Assembly: GCA_032622095.1 (NCBI GenBank)
Contig: CP136067.1
Span: 128,811,030-128,875,029, forward strand
Direction of reading: 5' to 3'
Origin: Siphonodentalium dalli
Taxonomy: Eukaryota; Mollusca; Scaphopoda; Gadilida; Siphonodentaliidae
DNA: 64,000 nucleotides
The notes beneath the pieces were generated by a model that worked only from the letters and a program-made list of their open reading frames with translations, made no database searches and had not been told where the DNA came from. Positions 29,401 to 34,557 of the stretch are shown here, piece after piece. Both the position numbers and the translations under genes were made by a program. Position 1 is the stretch's first letter; every line of letters starts with the position of its first letter.

Positions 29401-32024
29401 GGTGGCAATTGGACGCTCACTAAAATGTGCGCATCATTGAAGAATAATATGTTGATCAGTGTTGATTGGAAATTTAAATACTGTCTCAAACAGTATATCT
29501 GAAAAATGACAGGTACCATTTTGAAATGACAAACACCATCCATTTGGTGCCTGTCATTTTTACAGGCAGTAAAAAAGAAATTATTTTGAGCCTTGTTTGT
29601 TATGCCATTTGATTTGTATTTCTTGAATTTCCAGAATCAGATATGGATCGGAAAACATGAATTGTGCTATATTAACTGGAAACTATTTTAAATTCATGCT
29701 CTGCTTTATCTTCATTTTAATCATCTAAATTATATAACGTATCAGAGCGATTTTCTTCCCATGGTCTACATGTGCAATTTGTACATAACCACTGATTTAA
29801 AATTCAAACGCCACAATGAAACAATCACAAATTTACCAAAAACTATAAGAAACAAAATGCATATTTTCGATGCTATATCCACGAATTTGTTTGAAATCTT
29901 GCGAGTACAGGGGTCTGTTTAATTTTAAAATTTTGAATAGCATTTTGCAGCACTGAGTATATTTTGTATAGAATTCCCTACCAATACATGTTTATTTGGA
30001 AATGAGTCAAATGTAATGACTGAAAAGTTATATGTCAGTCCTATACAATTGTCACATATGACATATACACATCCTTGTCTGAGAATGTTTAAATCATCTG
30101 TCTGCGCTCGCATATTTGCATTTTCTTGTCTCTTATTTGTGTTGCTAATCGATTGGTCAATCATTGCCCGGCGGTCGTTTCAAATGATTGACCAGTCGAT
30201 TGTAACTGTTCAATCAGATCACAAATATACAAGTATACCTATAGTAATGCCCAAAGTATATGACCCTTTAACCACGGCAGAATTATGGGAAATTTTCAGG
30301 ATTTAGTTTGAAATATGGCTTGTTAACATTCATCGGAAAGCTCTCACTGAGAGCTTTCTGATGAATGGCAACAAGCCATATTTCGGACTAAATCCTGAAA
30401 AAATTTCATAAATCTGCTGTGGTTTAGGGGTCGATTATTTAGGATATTACTGTATATGTTCTAAAGATAAATATGGAAAATATAATCAACGGTTTTATAG
30501 ATGGTCTATCTCTTCATATAACAAGTTTTATAGTTTCCTGGGTATAAAATAATAAATATGAATGGAAGACCCCTGTCTGGAAACGCTTCTATCGATTAAA
30601 TTAAATATTGATTTTATTTCAAAATTTATGTTATAATATACATACAATCAATTTGGGACATTTTACAGCTCGCTGAAATGTTCTGAGCTTAGAAAGCGGG
30701 AGATTTCTATCTGAGATCACCTGAAAGTTTCATGGCAGTCTAAAAATAGTAATGAAAAAATGTCCCAATTGATTATCGCATTATGTAAGAAAATGTCAAC
30801 ATAAAATCAATATTAATTGATAGAAGCATTTCCTGACAGATGTCTTCGAATCATATTTATAACCCCGATTTGGCAAGAGATAAAATGAGAGACAATTGAT
30901 GCAAGTAAGGACTACCTTTATATAGTGATATCCAAAACATGATATAACAACGGTGTGGAAAAAGGTAGCCGAAGAATAAAAACATAAACAGTGGGTTCAA
31001 ATAACGCCACGTAAGTTCCAACTGGTATAGCAACAGCAAGCATTAAGTGAATGCTTCGAGTTAGTGTGTGTTGCTACCCCAGGAGGAACCGATAAAAATT
31101 GGCAAAAGAGCCAATAAAAGGAGGATTAACTTTTATACAACCACAGTAAAAACCGGATGTCCTTGCGAAATAAGAAAAGTTAGAAAGTTGAATGCAAGAC
31201 CAAAAGAAATGTGTCATGGGATGAAAAATTTAATTTGTTAGATTACGCTTCGAATAATTTAAATAGAACCAGGCATCATTTCCCAGCGACATCCGGAAAA
31301 CTGTGTTAACCATGAAAAAATTTCCACATCCGAGCGAGGAGAGGGGGATGATGGGGTGGTGGTGGGAGAAAATATTGTAGAGCAATTAATTATGCGACTT
31401 CGCACCTGAAGAAAATTTTGTGAAAGAAAGTGCGTAGATGTTTACTTGGTGTCTACATGCGCACTATAAAAATAGTTCCAGGAGAAGAGACTATCATGTC
31501 CTGGAAATTAAAATTAAGAAACTCCAACTATGTTTATTATAACCATAGTTGTTTGAATAAAGCTAACGAATAATGTTTTGACAAAACAATATAATTACCG
31601 AGATTATTGCACCACATTGCATCAGCTTGTCATCGGATGATTGTCGGAAAAACAGTGCTGCGGTCACTTCTCGTAAATTCTCGCGGCGCGAGATGTGTGA
31701 CTGTAAGCGCGAAATATGAATTTAAAATACCAGCCGCATCGGGGATATAAAACCATTGGACCTCTGTTCCAATGGTAATTTATTATTTTATACACTGGAA
31801 TATATATTATACATACATGTATTTAGGAAGAGATAATCCATCTGTCAGAATAGAGGTGTGCTATAAAAATTGTCTCTCACAGGCGTGATTGAAGAATTAT
31901 ATTATTTATTTTACCAGCTTATTTTAGCAACTGTTAATACTCCTCTATTAATATAATAATGTATATCTCTCTTGCAGCACAAGTTGAATACCAGTATCAG
32001 CCAACTTACGTTTGGTGTAACTAG
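2396..32024 (+). CDS. A1CF: A1CF/RBM46/RBM47-family RNA-binding protein, C-terminal 248 residues (7 exons)
   Basis: Exons: 2396-2469, 5862-5976, 11642-11737, 19261-19368, 21031-21154, 24326-24508 and 31978-32024 (stop TAG 32022-32024). All junctions are AG/GT and the phases fit throughout (0/2, 2/0, 0/0, 0/0, 0/1, 1/1, 1). The product has a QF/proline linker, an RG-rich box, LPGMELTPTNPVTLKPQ, then VLEEFCIKNGWG...FAAEYVLTLLG. The last part matches the C-terminal dsRNA-binding-like domain (DND1/A1CF type) of hnRNP-R-like proteins. Known members carry three RRMs N-terminal to this and bind AU-rich RNA, assisting APOBEC1 editing (A1CF, RBM47) or germ-cell mRNA control (RBM46). The RRMs, start codon and promoter lie left of the window. 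The symbol denotes the family; an invertebrate gene may predate the vertebrate A1CF/RBM46/RBM47 split. Confidence 0.85.
2470..2865 (+). other. intron sequence without recognised elements
   Basis: Start of the 3.4-kb intron. It holds no gene. A TCCGTCTCTCCATCTGGGC-type segment resembles the heads of the CGTCCGTCCG rolling-circle repeats, but I could not define its ends. Confidence 0.4.
2924..4795. repeat. 192-bp tandem array, four units (split by insertion)
   Basis: Units start with GAGATTGGGTACCTTCATGG at 2924, 3116, 4483 and 4675, an exact 192-bp step. Because 192 is a multiple of 3, a frame reading EIGYLHGVINSSYSFK stays open across units, and the opposite strand is open too. No known domain is visible. 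I regard these frames as a property of the repeat and not as a gene. Confidence 0.75.
3307..4472. mobile_element. hAT-like non-autonomous element with ~66-bp perfect TIRs
   Basis: The left end TAGTCCAAGTCTTCTTGTAC... and the right end ...GTACAAGAAGACTTGGACTA are complementary over about 66 bp with no mismatch seen. The 8-bp target duplication CCTTTTGG is exact (3299-3306 and 4473-4480). It was inserted into unit 2 of the 192-bp array. The interior (about 1.0 kb) has short frames only and no transposase motif. Perfect TIRs and an exact TSD suggest a young insertion. Confidence 0.85.
5248..5292. repeat. 12-bp tandem repeat
   Basis: About four copies of AGAACTAGTGAT in the first intron. Nothing functional is evident. 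Confidence 0.7.
5448..5801. mobile_element. hAT MITE (CAGTCCTTCCC family)
   Basis: Termini CAGTCCTTCCC and GGGAAGGACTG, with an exact 8-bp duplication CTACATAT at 5440-5447 and 5802-5809. The interior has inverted segments such as CTCGC/GCGAG and TTCAATATTGAA. It ends 60 bp before the acceptor of the RG-rich exon. Degenerate relatives are at 23832 and 33221. Confidence 0.8.
5862..5976 (+). CDS. A1CF: A1CF-like RG-rich exon
   Basis: Encodes (R)GGVGQLPVPAMRGRGRGAA, then GCRGAGAQRYFQRYRTALE. The acceptor is TGTTATTTTAG and the donor GAG|GTCAGA. Arg-Gly-rich boxes between the RRMs and the C-terminal domain are typical of the A1CF/RBM47/hnRNP-R group, and are usually arginine-methylation and RNA-contact regions. 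It is GC-rich compared with its surroundings, as expected of coding sequence here. The frame stays open past the donor for 47 codons, but that part is MITE sequence. Confidence 0.8.
6036..6402. mobile_element. hAT double-hairpin MITE (CAAGCCTGAGTTTAG family), copy 1
   Basis: Exact 8-bp TSD GGGGCTAA (6028-6035 and 6403-6410), with ends CAAGTCTGGG... and ...CTCAGGCTTG. Subterminal hairpins are made of GAATGAGGTCCCCAGAGGG and its complement. Inserted 59 nt downstream of an exon. Family copies: 6499, 22312, 26663, 32949, 38569, 44197, 47488, 59995, 62986, and fragments at 16256 and 56060. Confidence 0.85.
6499..6949. mobile_element. hAT double-hairpin MITE, copy 2
   Basis: Same family as 6036, from CAAGCCTGTAAATAG to ATCCAGACTTG. 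The left flank does not match the right. The right flank (GGGGCTAATAATTAT) instead matches the right flank of copy 1, so this end seems to derive from a local duplication. Confidence 0.75.
6966..7812. mobile_element. hAT element (TAGGGCTGCACCGAT), non-autonomous
   Basis: An exact 8-bp duplication ATAATTAT (6958-6965 and 7813-7820) flanks ends TAGGGCTGCACCGATTATG and GATGAATCGTGGCAGCCCTT. The interior is 847 bp, with many ATCGCGAT/GAATCG palindromic words and short frames on both strands. No transposase motif is visible. Confidence 0.8.
7839..8250 (+). pseudogene. decayed hAT transposase 5' end (BED-type zinc finger)
   Basis: Begins with a hAT-like terminus AGGGCTGCAACGATTCACC. At 8095 an ATG opens MSEVSNDKSSQPVGDG; a frameshift later, KSPVWKHFGF-like residues follow (8190-8220). 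This is the start of a BED finger as found at the N-terminus of hAT transposases. The frame is broken and the rest of the gene is absent. A sister fossil lies at 23232. The resemblance is by motif only. Confidence 0.5.
8732..11240 (+). mobile_element. Helentron/HINE-like element (ATGTTTACCCATACC family), copy A
   Basis: The head TATGTTTACCCATACC is followed by the CGTCCGTCTGTCCG tract and core repeats of the CAAATTTTGTATATG...GATCGAGTTCGAATATGGG type. The tail has GGGATGGGTTAAACATC (an inverted copy of the head), then the hairpin CCGATCGTGATCGG, then CCTCTCG and TT. The inverted repeat inside the 3' end plus terminal hairpin fits Helentrons. It lies in the intron before exon 3, carries the hAT insertion at 9591, and abuts the splice-junction array. 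Confidence 0.65.
9591..11031. mobile_element. hAT element (AGGGTTTCCG), non-autonomous, inside copy A
   Basis: An exact TSD TATTAACC (9583-9590 and 11032-11039) flanks CAGGGTTTCCG/CGGAAACCCTG ends. It splits the Helentron copy; the uninterrupted sequence can be read at 57430. Its 1441-bp interior has a 103-codon frame at 10379-10690 with no recognised domain and is probably non-coding. Confidence 0.8.
11241..11641 (+). repeat. tandem array derived from the exon 3 splice acceptor
   Basis: Nine degenerate units of about 36-50 bp precede the true junction. Each contains pyrimidines, TTCATTCAGG (or a variant), then GTCGCATGTATGATATGTTA, which matches the first codons of the exon (GGT CGC ATG TAT GAC ATG TTA). 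Seven units keep an AG at the acceptor position; units near 11256 and 11471 read CATGG and lack it. The last unit is the real acceptor. The preceding unit has an AG at 11598-11599; its use would add 42 nt in frame with no stop. Confidence 0.85.
11642..11737 (+). CDS. A1CF: A1CF-like linker exon (LPGMELTP)
   Basis: Encodes GRMYDMLPGMELTPTNPVTL, then KPQNAFLRPSTQ, phase 0 to 0, with donor CAG|GTATAA. The motif YD.LPGMELTP.NPVTLKPQ sits directly before the C-terminal dsRBD-like domain in vertebrate A1CF, which makes this the clearest family marker in the window. The acceptor lies at the end of a tandem array of acceptor-like copies, so alternative 3' splice sites are possible. Confidence 0.9.
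11867..12072. mobile_element. TTAA MITE (AGGGGTACTGTACAC family)
   Basis: Ends AGGGGTACTGTACAC and GTGTACAGTCCCCCT, flanked by TTAA at 11863-11866 and 12073-12076. A second, decayed copy is at 14190-14447. Its right TTAA also serves as the left TTAA of the next element. Confidence 0.75.
12077..12277 (+). mobile_element. TTAA MITE (CCCTTCCATGAC family)
   Basis: Starts directly after the TTAA at 12073-12076 with CTCTTCCATGACTGGAGC and has the AATGCATTCTCTTATATAT hairpins. It ends near CCAGTCATGAAAAGG, where the right TTAA has mutated to TTCA. Confidence 0.7.
12557..13624. mobile_element. hAT element (TAGGGTCCTGCGAAT)
   Basis: An exact TSD CCAGCACT (12549-12556 and 13625-13632). The left end has TAGGGTCCTGCGAAT and the right end ATTCGCAGGACCCTA, with subterminal ATCGAATATCGAATCGA words typical of hAT binding sites. 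1068 bp, no transposase. Lies in the third intron. Confidence 0.8.
13633..14189 (+). other. intron sequence with a possible exon-end duplicate
   Basis: At about 13707-13757 the sequence resembles the 3' end of exon 3 and its donor: TTTTAAAAGCACAG, GCCGTCAACG and CCCAGGTATAACTTC correspond to TTTAAAACCACAG, GCCGTCGACG and CGCAGGTATAACTTC. An 18-nt extra block lies between. The rest shows no feature. Confidence 0.35.
14190..14447. mobile_element. TTAA MITE (AGGGGTACTGTACAC family), decayed copy
   Basis: Shares TCAGCCATTTATGGGACC and its inverted partner GGTCCCATAAATGG, and GTCCCCCTTTCA-type segments, with 11867. The right end is followed by TTAA at 14448-14451. The left end is degenerate. Confidence 0.6.
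14452..14560. mobile_element. TTAA MITE fragment (CCCTTTCTATACTAAA family)
   Basis: Begins after TTAA 14448-14451 with CCCTTTCTATACTAAATGG, as in the copies at 36326 and 62744. The right portion is lost. The TTAA is shared with the preceding, unrelated MITE. Confidence 0.5.
14637..15022. mobile_element. Harbinger-type MITE (GGCCAAAGAAAA)
   Basis: Termini GGCCAAAGAAAA and TTTTCTTTGGCC, then inverted GTTTGGGTT/AACCCAAAC and the repeated word CCTACCGACCCTATTTT. Flanked by the 3-bp duplication TAA. A 3-bp TWA target duplication with GGCC ends fits PIF/Harbinger. 386 bp, non-coding. Confidence 0.65.
15325..15685. mobile_element. TTAA MITE (CCCTTTACCCAACA family), right end lost
   Basis: Starts after TTAA 15321-15324 and contains both large hairpins and the CACAATGTGGTCAAGGAGCC segment. 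It stops in AGGCTGTTGAATTT without the GGGTAAAGGG terminus. Confidence 0.75.
15686..16255 (+). other. unassigned intron stretch
   Basis: A 65-codon frame at 15802-15999 preceded by TTTTATTACAG looks weakly exon-like. It has no good donor and no family match, and its inclusion is not needed for the gene. Nothing else is seen. Confidence 0.4.
16256..16410. mobile_element. hAT double-hairpin MITE fragment
   Basis: Contains the internal TCATCGAGGTGACTAATGGG, CCATAGCAGTTATTTGAGGCC and one AGAATGAGGTCCTCAGAGGG hairpin arm of the 6036 family. Both termini are missing. Confidence 0.6.
16564..17166 (+). mobile_element. non-autonomous Helitron, copy 1
   Basis: Starts A|TCTCATATATATTTTGAAGACC and ends with the hairpin GCCCCGACAACGTCGGGC, then TCATCGGCTAG followed by T. 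A 5' TC, a 3' hairpin + CTAG and A/T flanks are canonical Helitron features. A (GTCT)n tract near the start and four 121-122-bp core units at 16714, 16836, 16958 and 17079 make up the body. The frames over the core are repeat-derived. Confidence 0.8.
17167..18734 (+). mobile_element. non-autonomous Helitron, copy 2 (directly joined)
   Basis: Begins TCTATATATTTTGAGACTTCC immediately after the CTAG of copy 1. It ends with the hairpin CCCGCCAGTGGCGGG, then CTAATCAGCTAG followed by T. The early segment ACTCGAAAACGGCTCCACCG is shared with the Helitron at 34868. The interior has no Rep/helicase motif and no long frame. Confidence 0.75.
18735..19260 (+). other. intron stretch before the dsRBD exon
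   Basis: No repeat recognised beyond GTGCGTAG triplication around 18903-18945. It ends with TTGTTGTCTTGGTTTTGTACAG, a good polypyrimidine tract and acceptor. Confidence 0.45.
19261..19368 (+). CDS. A1CF: A1CF-like exon: first half of C-terminal dsRBD-like domain
   Basis: Encodes VLEEFCIKNGWGVPVYALHS, then NMTKDGSGDIQLFLFK, phase 0 to 0, with donor AAG|GTATGG. This is the first helix and the beta strands of the dsRNA-binding-like fold at the C-terminus of A1CF/RBM47/RBM46/DND1 (W-G-P-VY-LHS and QLFLYK-like positions are kept). A MITE is inserted 10 nt after the exon, beyond the donor. Confidence 0.9.
19379..19612 (+). mobile_element. TTAA MITE (CCCTTCCATGAC family) beside a splice donor
   Basis: Flanked by TTAA at 19375-19378 and 19613-19616, with ends CCCTTCCATCACTGGAGC and GCTCCCGTCATGAAAG. 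It carries two hairpins on AATGCATTCTCTTATATATG. The left TTAA begins 6 nt after the exon end, so the donor GTATGG is intact. Confidence 0.85.
19896..20045. repeat. 51-bp tandem repeat, three units
   Basis: Units start AAACCAGCTAGTGAAATCGG at 19896, 19947 and 19998, each closing with TACTGGTTTACGTC. AAACCAG/CTGGTTT make every unit a potential hairpin. With 17 codons per unit, two frames stay open, but no domain is recognisable. Confidence 0.8.
20434..20926. mobile_element. hAT MITE (CAAGGCTCAAAATAA family), copy 1
   Basis: TIRs CAAGGCTCAAAATAA and TTATTTTGAGCCTTG, with exact TSD CTCCCTAC (20426-20433 and 20927-20934). It contains inverted GACAGGCACCATTTTG/TTGGTGCCTGTC and CCGGTCACGGTCATTGTCCG. 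The second copy is at 29051. Confidence 0.85.
21031..21154 (+). CDS. A1CF: A1CF-like exon: second half of C-terminal dsRBD-like domain
   Basis: Encodes ITIPGLNMTHTPNKLCKSID, then TAKNFAAEYVLTLLGVQQPLE, plus one base. The acceptor is TTCTATTGCAG. Of two possible donors, G|GTTGGT (after 21154) keeps frame with the next exon. The stronger-looking GTAATA 4 nt downstream would read TGG TAA and stop. The AAEYVL.LLG helix closes the fold. Confidence 0.88.
21267..22137 (+). mobile_element. Helentron/HINE-like element (AGCTCAACTTTAC family)
   Basis: The head AGCTCAACTTTACAACG is palindromic with GTAAAGTTTGAGCT. About five ~130-150-bp core units share AACTTCATATGGATCTTCGG and GAAAAACATGGCC. Near the right end GTTGAGCT (22108-22115, inverted head) is followed by the hairpin GTGTCATTGACAC. 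This matches Helentron layout. A 3' relic is at 40920. Confidence 0.6.
22312..22715. mobile_element. hAT double-hairpin MITE
   Basis: CAAGCCTGCAAATAGCGTG at the left and CACGCTATTTGCAGGCTTG at the right, with two internal hairpin pairs of the GAATGAGGTCCCCAGAGGG type. The flanking 8-mers no longer match. Confidence 0.8.
23232..23700 (+). pseudogene. decayed hAT transposase 5' end (BED-type zinc finger), second fossil
   Basis: Starts AGGACTGCAATGATTCACC, parallel to 7839. An ATG near 23483 opens MSELSDHDKIASSQPVVGKA and then FKSPIWKHFGFHTFEKESV, followed by a TGA. S-x-x-W-K-H-F-G is the start of a BED finger as in hAT transposases. The downstream catalytic region is absent; sequence resembling the element end (GAATCGCGATATGTATTG) follows. 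Confidence 0.55.
23832..24130. mobile_element. hAT MITE (CAGTCCTTCCC family), decayed
   Basis: Left CAGTCCTTCCCATGAGAC, right GGAATGACTG. Shares ATTTGCACTCGTCCCTCTTG and GTGTAACTGGA segments with 5448 and 33221. TSDs are no longer clear. Confidence 0.55.
24326..24508 (+). CDS. A1CF: A1CF-like exon: Pro/Ala-rich C-terminal tail
   Basis: Encodes (G)NEMQTSPPPSAIAYQGRPLA through SYSQTVPASNSFIIAPGKLPA, plus one base. The acceptor is TTATATATGTCACAG and the donor C|GTATGA. Low-complexity Pro/Ala/Ser sequence after the dsRBD-like domain is usual for A1CF-like proteins. The frame stays open for 60 codons past the donor, so intron retention would give a different C-terminus. Confidence 0.75.
24509..25278 (+). 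other. intron stretch without recognised elements
   Basis: AT-rich, no repeat family or exon recognised. A (T/A)-rich inverted pair TTAAATCTTCAATAATATC/GTTGATTTGAAGATAG is weak. Confidence 0.4.
25279..25513 (-). mobile_element. TTAA MITE (CCCTTCCATGAC family), reverse
   Basis: Follows TTAA 25275-25278. It contains both AATGCATTCTCTTAT-type hairpins and GGTTTTCGCAAAATTTCAGG, and ends CTCCTGTCATGGAGGG before a decayed TTAT. Confidence 0.7.
25676..25950. repeat. purine-rich short tandem repeats
   Basis: Two ~32-bp copies of GAGATGAGGGAGGGAG..CTATTTATT (25676-25740). Then, from about 25845, a degenerate array of GAGTGACGAGGGAGGTGCCT-like units. Confidence 0.65.
26201..26218 (+). other. candidate 18-nt microexon
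   Basis: TTTTACCTCATGCAG precedes an 18-nt block that ends CCTCAG|GTATGT, a near-consensus donor. The length is divisible by three and, in the phase-1 intron of the A1CF-like gene, it would insert RIKRSS-like residues without a stop. Short length makes chance possible. Confidence 0.25.
26663..27085. mobile_element. hAT double-hairpin MITE
   Basis: CAAGCCCGATTTTAGTG at the left and CATTCGCAGGCCTG at the right, with both hairpins present and the central AGTTCCCAAATGGTGAATATT pair. The right terminal repeat is shortened by deletion. Confidence 0.7.
27086..28290 (+). other. intron stretch with a hAT-like remnant and an exon-like block
   Basis: 27195-27312 (GCGAGAATCATTATGAGAATCG...AATCTTAAGGCCTG) matches 5112-5167 and looks like a degenerate hAT end. 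At 27663, after ATTATCTTTATCACATTGCAG, a frame QDKTITLNGSKFSSSEILW could be an alternative last exon ending TGA. I do not include it in the gene. Confidence 0.3.
28295..28675. mobile_element. TTAA MITE (CCCTTTACCCAACA family), complete
   Basis: TTAA at 28291-28294 and 28676-28679, with ends CCCTTTACCCAACAGAACGG and CCGTTTTGTTGGGTAAAGGG. Both large hairpins are present. Three ~19-bp units of ATTAACACACACACTA follow at 28683-28738. Confidence 0.85.
29051..29595. mobile_element. hAT MITE (CAAGGCTCAAAATAA family), copy 2
   Basis: Exact TSD TTTGTTAT (29043-29050 and 29596-29603). Near-identical to 20434 except for a ~50-bp extra segment around 29175-29225 (TCTCCATACCATTATTATAA...). Confidence 0.85.
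30241..30452. mobile_element. mariner-type foldback MITE (CAGTAATGCCCTAA family)
   Basis: Almost entirely palindromic. Arms run AGTAATGCCC...TTTCAGGATTTAG...CATCGGAAAGCTCTC and return, closing at TATTACTGTA. TA flanks and CAGTA-type ends fit Tc1/mariner-derived MITEs. Relatives: 37281, 41759, 44907, and halves at 43168 and 51785. Confidence 0.7.
30500..31845. repeat. foldback element bounded by GATGGTCTATCTC
   Basis: Left GATGGTCTATCTCTTC and right GAAGAGATAATCCATCTG are imperfect inverses. An inner inverted pair (CTTCTATCGATTAA.../...TTAATTGATAGAAGC, with GGGACATTTT/AAATGTCCC) surrounds 30700. A related copy covers 61157-62195. No coding region. It spans most of the sequence before the terminal exon. 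Confidence 0.45.
31978..32024 (+). CDS. A1CF: A1CF-like terminal exon
   Basis: The acceptor TATATCTCTCTTGCAG is strong. Continuing in phase from the previous exon gives PQVEYQYQPTYVWCN and TAG. A short Tyr-rich end after the Pro/Ala tail fits A1CF-like C-termini (known ones end in a YxVYPTF-like segment). The total then is 248 codons in the window. In another frame the exon is open to TAA at 32114-32116, which would need a different incoming phase. Confidence 0.65.
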
Positions 32025-32934
32025 TGCAGAAGCACCCTCACAAGAGAACATTTGGGAGAGAGTATTTTGGTCGGCGGAACTCGATGAAGAAATCATGCAG
32101 ATCATGAAGCAGTAAGAACTGCAGTAGTTGAGTTATTATCATATAGAACCTGTGATACAAGTTTTGCTGTTAATGACTATACAAGAGTGCCTAGGCACAA
32201 ATTATTTTAAAGTCTTCAGAGTTTACAATTTTATGTCTCATTGAAAAAAGGTCATCATTTTTGCATGGAACACCTTTATGTTTTATGCCATAGAGAAAAT
32301 CCAGGCCTACATTCAGCTATATTACAGGGTTTGTACTGATTTGAGAATTTCTTGACTTTTGACCGCTTTGCTTGTTACAAAACATCAGTCATTAAATATG
32401 TATCAGCATATTTTATTATAAGTGATACATCTCTGTTTTCAGGCAAATGAAAATAAGTAAAACATCACAATTGAATTTTTCTGCTCAATTCACATACGAA
32501 GATATCACTGCTTTCAGGAAAGTGGTGGAAAATTCAAAAATATATATCCCTTAGTTATTAACATTTGAAAATTTAATATTAAAAAAGTGGTTACATAGTC
32601 CTTGATAATTTTGTTTCAAAACTCAGTACGAACCCTGTATTTATATATAAGGGTTATTATTTTTTGCTTCTGGCATCTTTGTGCTACATGCTATGGATAA
32701 ACCCAGGCCATCATTCAGCTGTATTTGTTACTGAAGTAATAGATTCTGGCCCACTCTAATATTATATCTCTTTCTCAGTTCGTTGTCATATTTCCACTGC
32801 TTTTCATCTAGAGATATTTCCATTTGAACCATTAGAATGGTAACCCTGGTTTGAAAGTCTGAATCAAGTCACAATTAGCACTTCATACTTTTGGAAATTC
32901 AAGAAAAAAATTATTTATAAGTTCACTCAGAGTT
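32025..32934 (+). other. probable 3' UTR and downstream sequence
   Basis: Follows the TAG of the A1CF-like gene. I found no clear AATAAA followed by a GT-rich element, so the transcript end is not placed. No other gene or repeat is recognised. Confidence 0.4.
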
Positions 32935-32948
32935 AACCCTTTCATGAC

Positions 32949-33201
32949 CAAGCCTTGAAATAGGGTGTCTGTCATTTGCAGAATGAGGTCCCCAGAGGGT
33001 GAATTTAGTGATGCTACCCCGCATAGCGGGCTAGCATCACCAAATTCACCCTCTGGGAACCTCATTCTGCTGAGGTGTAAGCAGAATGAGGTCCCAGAGG
33101 GTGAATTTGGTGATGCTAGCCTGCTATGCAGGGTAGCATCACTAAATTCACCCTCTGGGGACCTCATTCTGAAAATGACAGACATCCTATTTCAAGGCTT
33201 G
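32949..33201. mobile_element. hAT double-hairpin MITE, short form
   Basis: Exact TSD TTCATGAC (32941-32948 and 33202-33209), with ends CAAGCCTTGAAATAGG and CCTATTTCAAGGCTTG. It consists of two adjacent hairpins and lacks the AGTTCCCAAATGG middle section. The frames on both strands encode near-identical MRSPEGEFSDA-like peptides only because of the symmetry. Confidence 0.85.
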
Positions 33202-33220
33202 TTCATGACGGGAGCTGCAT

Positions 33221-33470
33221 CAGTCCTTCCCACGAGGCAGGAGCAATTGCTCTCGCACCCGTATGAACTCATAATTTTAATTCATGGGTGCTAAAATTTG
33301 CACTCGTCCCTCTTTTATGGTCACTGTAATCATTGATTCAATATTGAACTATTTGAAGGTATATTTACTATTTAGAACCTTTCCCCATCTCAGTTAAATT
33401 ATCGCCTTTTGAAAGTGTAACTGGAAATAGGTCTATCACACAATGACCTTTTTGTTTGAGAAATACAAAA
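33221..33470. mobile_element. hAT MITE (CAGTCCTTCCC family), right end lost
   Basis: Starts CAGTCCTTCCCACGAGGC and carries TTTGCACTCGTCCCTCTT and ATTGATTCAATATTGAAC as in 5448. It ends in sequence of the host MITE without the GGGAAGGACTG terminus. Confidence 0.6.
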
Positions 33471-33535
33471 CTTATTTGCATTGGCACAGAGTTTTCGCAA
33501 AATTTCAGGAAGCTACAGTCATAGAAAGATTAAGA

Positions 33536-34553
33536 AGTAACTCAGGTTTGGTTCAGTTTATAAAATTAAAACCGTAAACTTTAAAGACATTTCCTAAAGA
33601 TATGCTGTACCTGTGTTGTAGAATTTGTTGTGAATTTTAAGCTTATCATAAACTTGATCTAAACTAGAGTTATTTCTTAAATATCATTAGTTTCTGGCAA
33701 AAAATCAACTACATTCTGTATGTCTGCTATTTCTATTGGATCAGATATCTGTAATGAACTTCACAGGAACAGTCAGAATCCAACTGGGAAGAGATGTTCA
33801 TTTGTAAAAAACGATCAAAATATTCACCTACTACCTAATTGGTCTTTACTATTTGAATAAGCTTTCAAATGGTGTATGATGCTAATTTTGACTGCTTTCT
33901 GGCTTTCAAACTGGGCCCAACCCTTTTAATTTGGTAATTTTCATTGCTATATTAATATTATATTGATAGTGCTTCACATTATATATAGTGCCATTTAGAT
34001 ATAGCTGAATACCAAAGTTAGTTTAAGGGAAACGTCTAGTCTATTTCGAGAATAGCCTGTATCCAAATTGCTGAAAACATGTTAGAAAAATATTCGAAAA
34101 ATGAAAGATGTATTCACGGTTCAGGACTATTTTTACAAAACCTATATTTCTTTATTTTGATTTTAGAATTTATAATAATTTGACAATGAAAAATGATTTG
34201 TTTGGTATATATAAGCCTACTTTATATGTCATGTGACGTGTGCTTTCTAACATATTTTCAGGGGGGGGGGGGGGGCATTACTGAATTTACCAATGTAAAT
34301 TAGATTTTTTTTAAAATATATATTGTTAGAACCCTGAATACATCTTTCTATTCTCAAAGATAGGCTTCAAGGGACATGTGGCACTCACAGCGGGTGAATA
34401 TGAAAAAAATTAAAAAGGTTTGTAACAGCATCATCGCTAAGAAGAACATGGAAAAATAGATAGGTTTTATTTTTATTTGTATTGATAACTCCAGCGATAA
34501 GATTTTGCATGTTGAAACCATTGTAATGTAAACATTACTACAGAGAAATTCAT
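33536..34553. other. unassigned intergenic stretch
   Basis: AT-rich, with a 15-nt G run at 34261-34275. No gene or defined repeat. Confidence 0.45.
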
Positions 34554-34557
34554 TTAA

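Larger units (their letters stand above)
32935..33535. mobile_element. TTAA MITE (CCCTTCCATGAC family) split by two hAT MITEs
   Basis: Outer pieces are TTAACCCTTTCATGAC at the left, GGGAGCTGCAT in the middle and TTGCATTGGCACAGAG...GCTACAGTCATAGAAAG at the right. Inside lie the complete element at 32949-33201 and the truncated one at 33221-33470. The order of insertion can be read from the interrupted parts. Confidence 0.7.
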
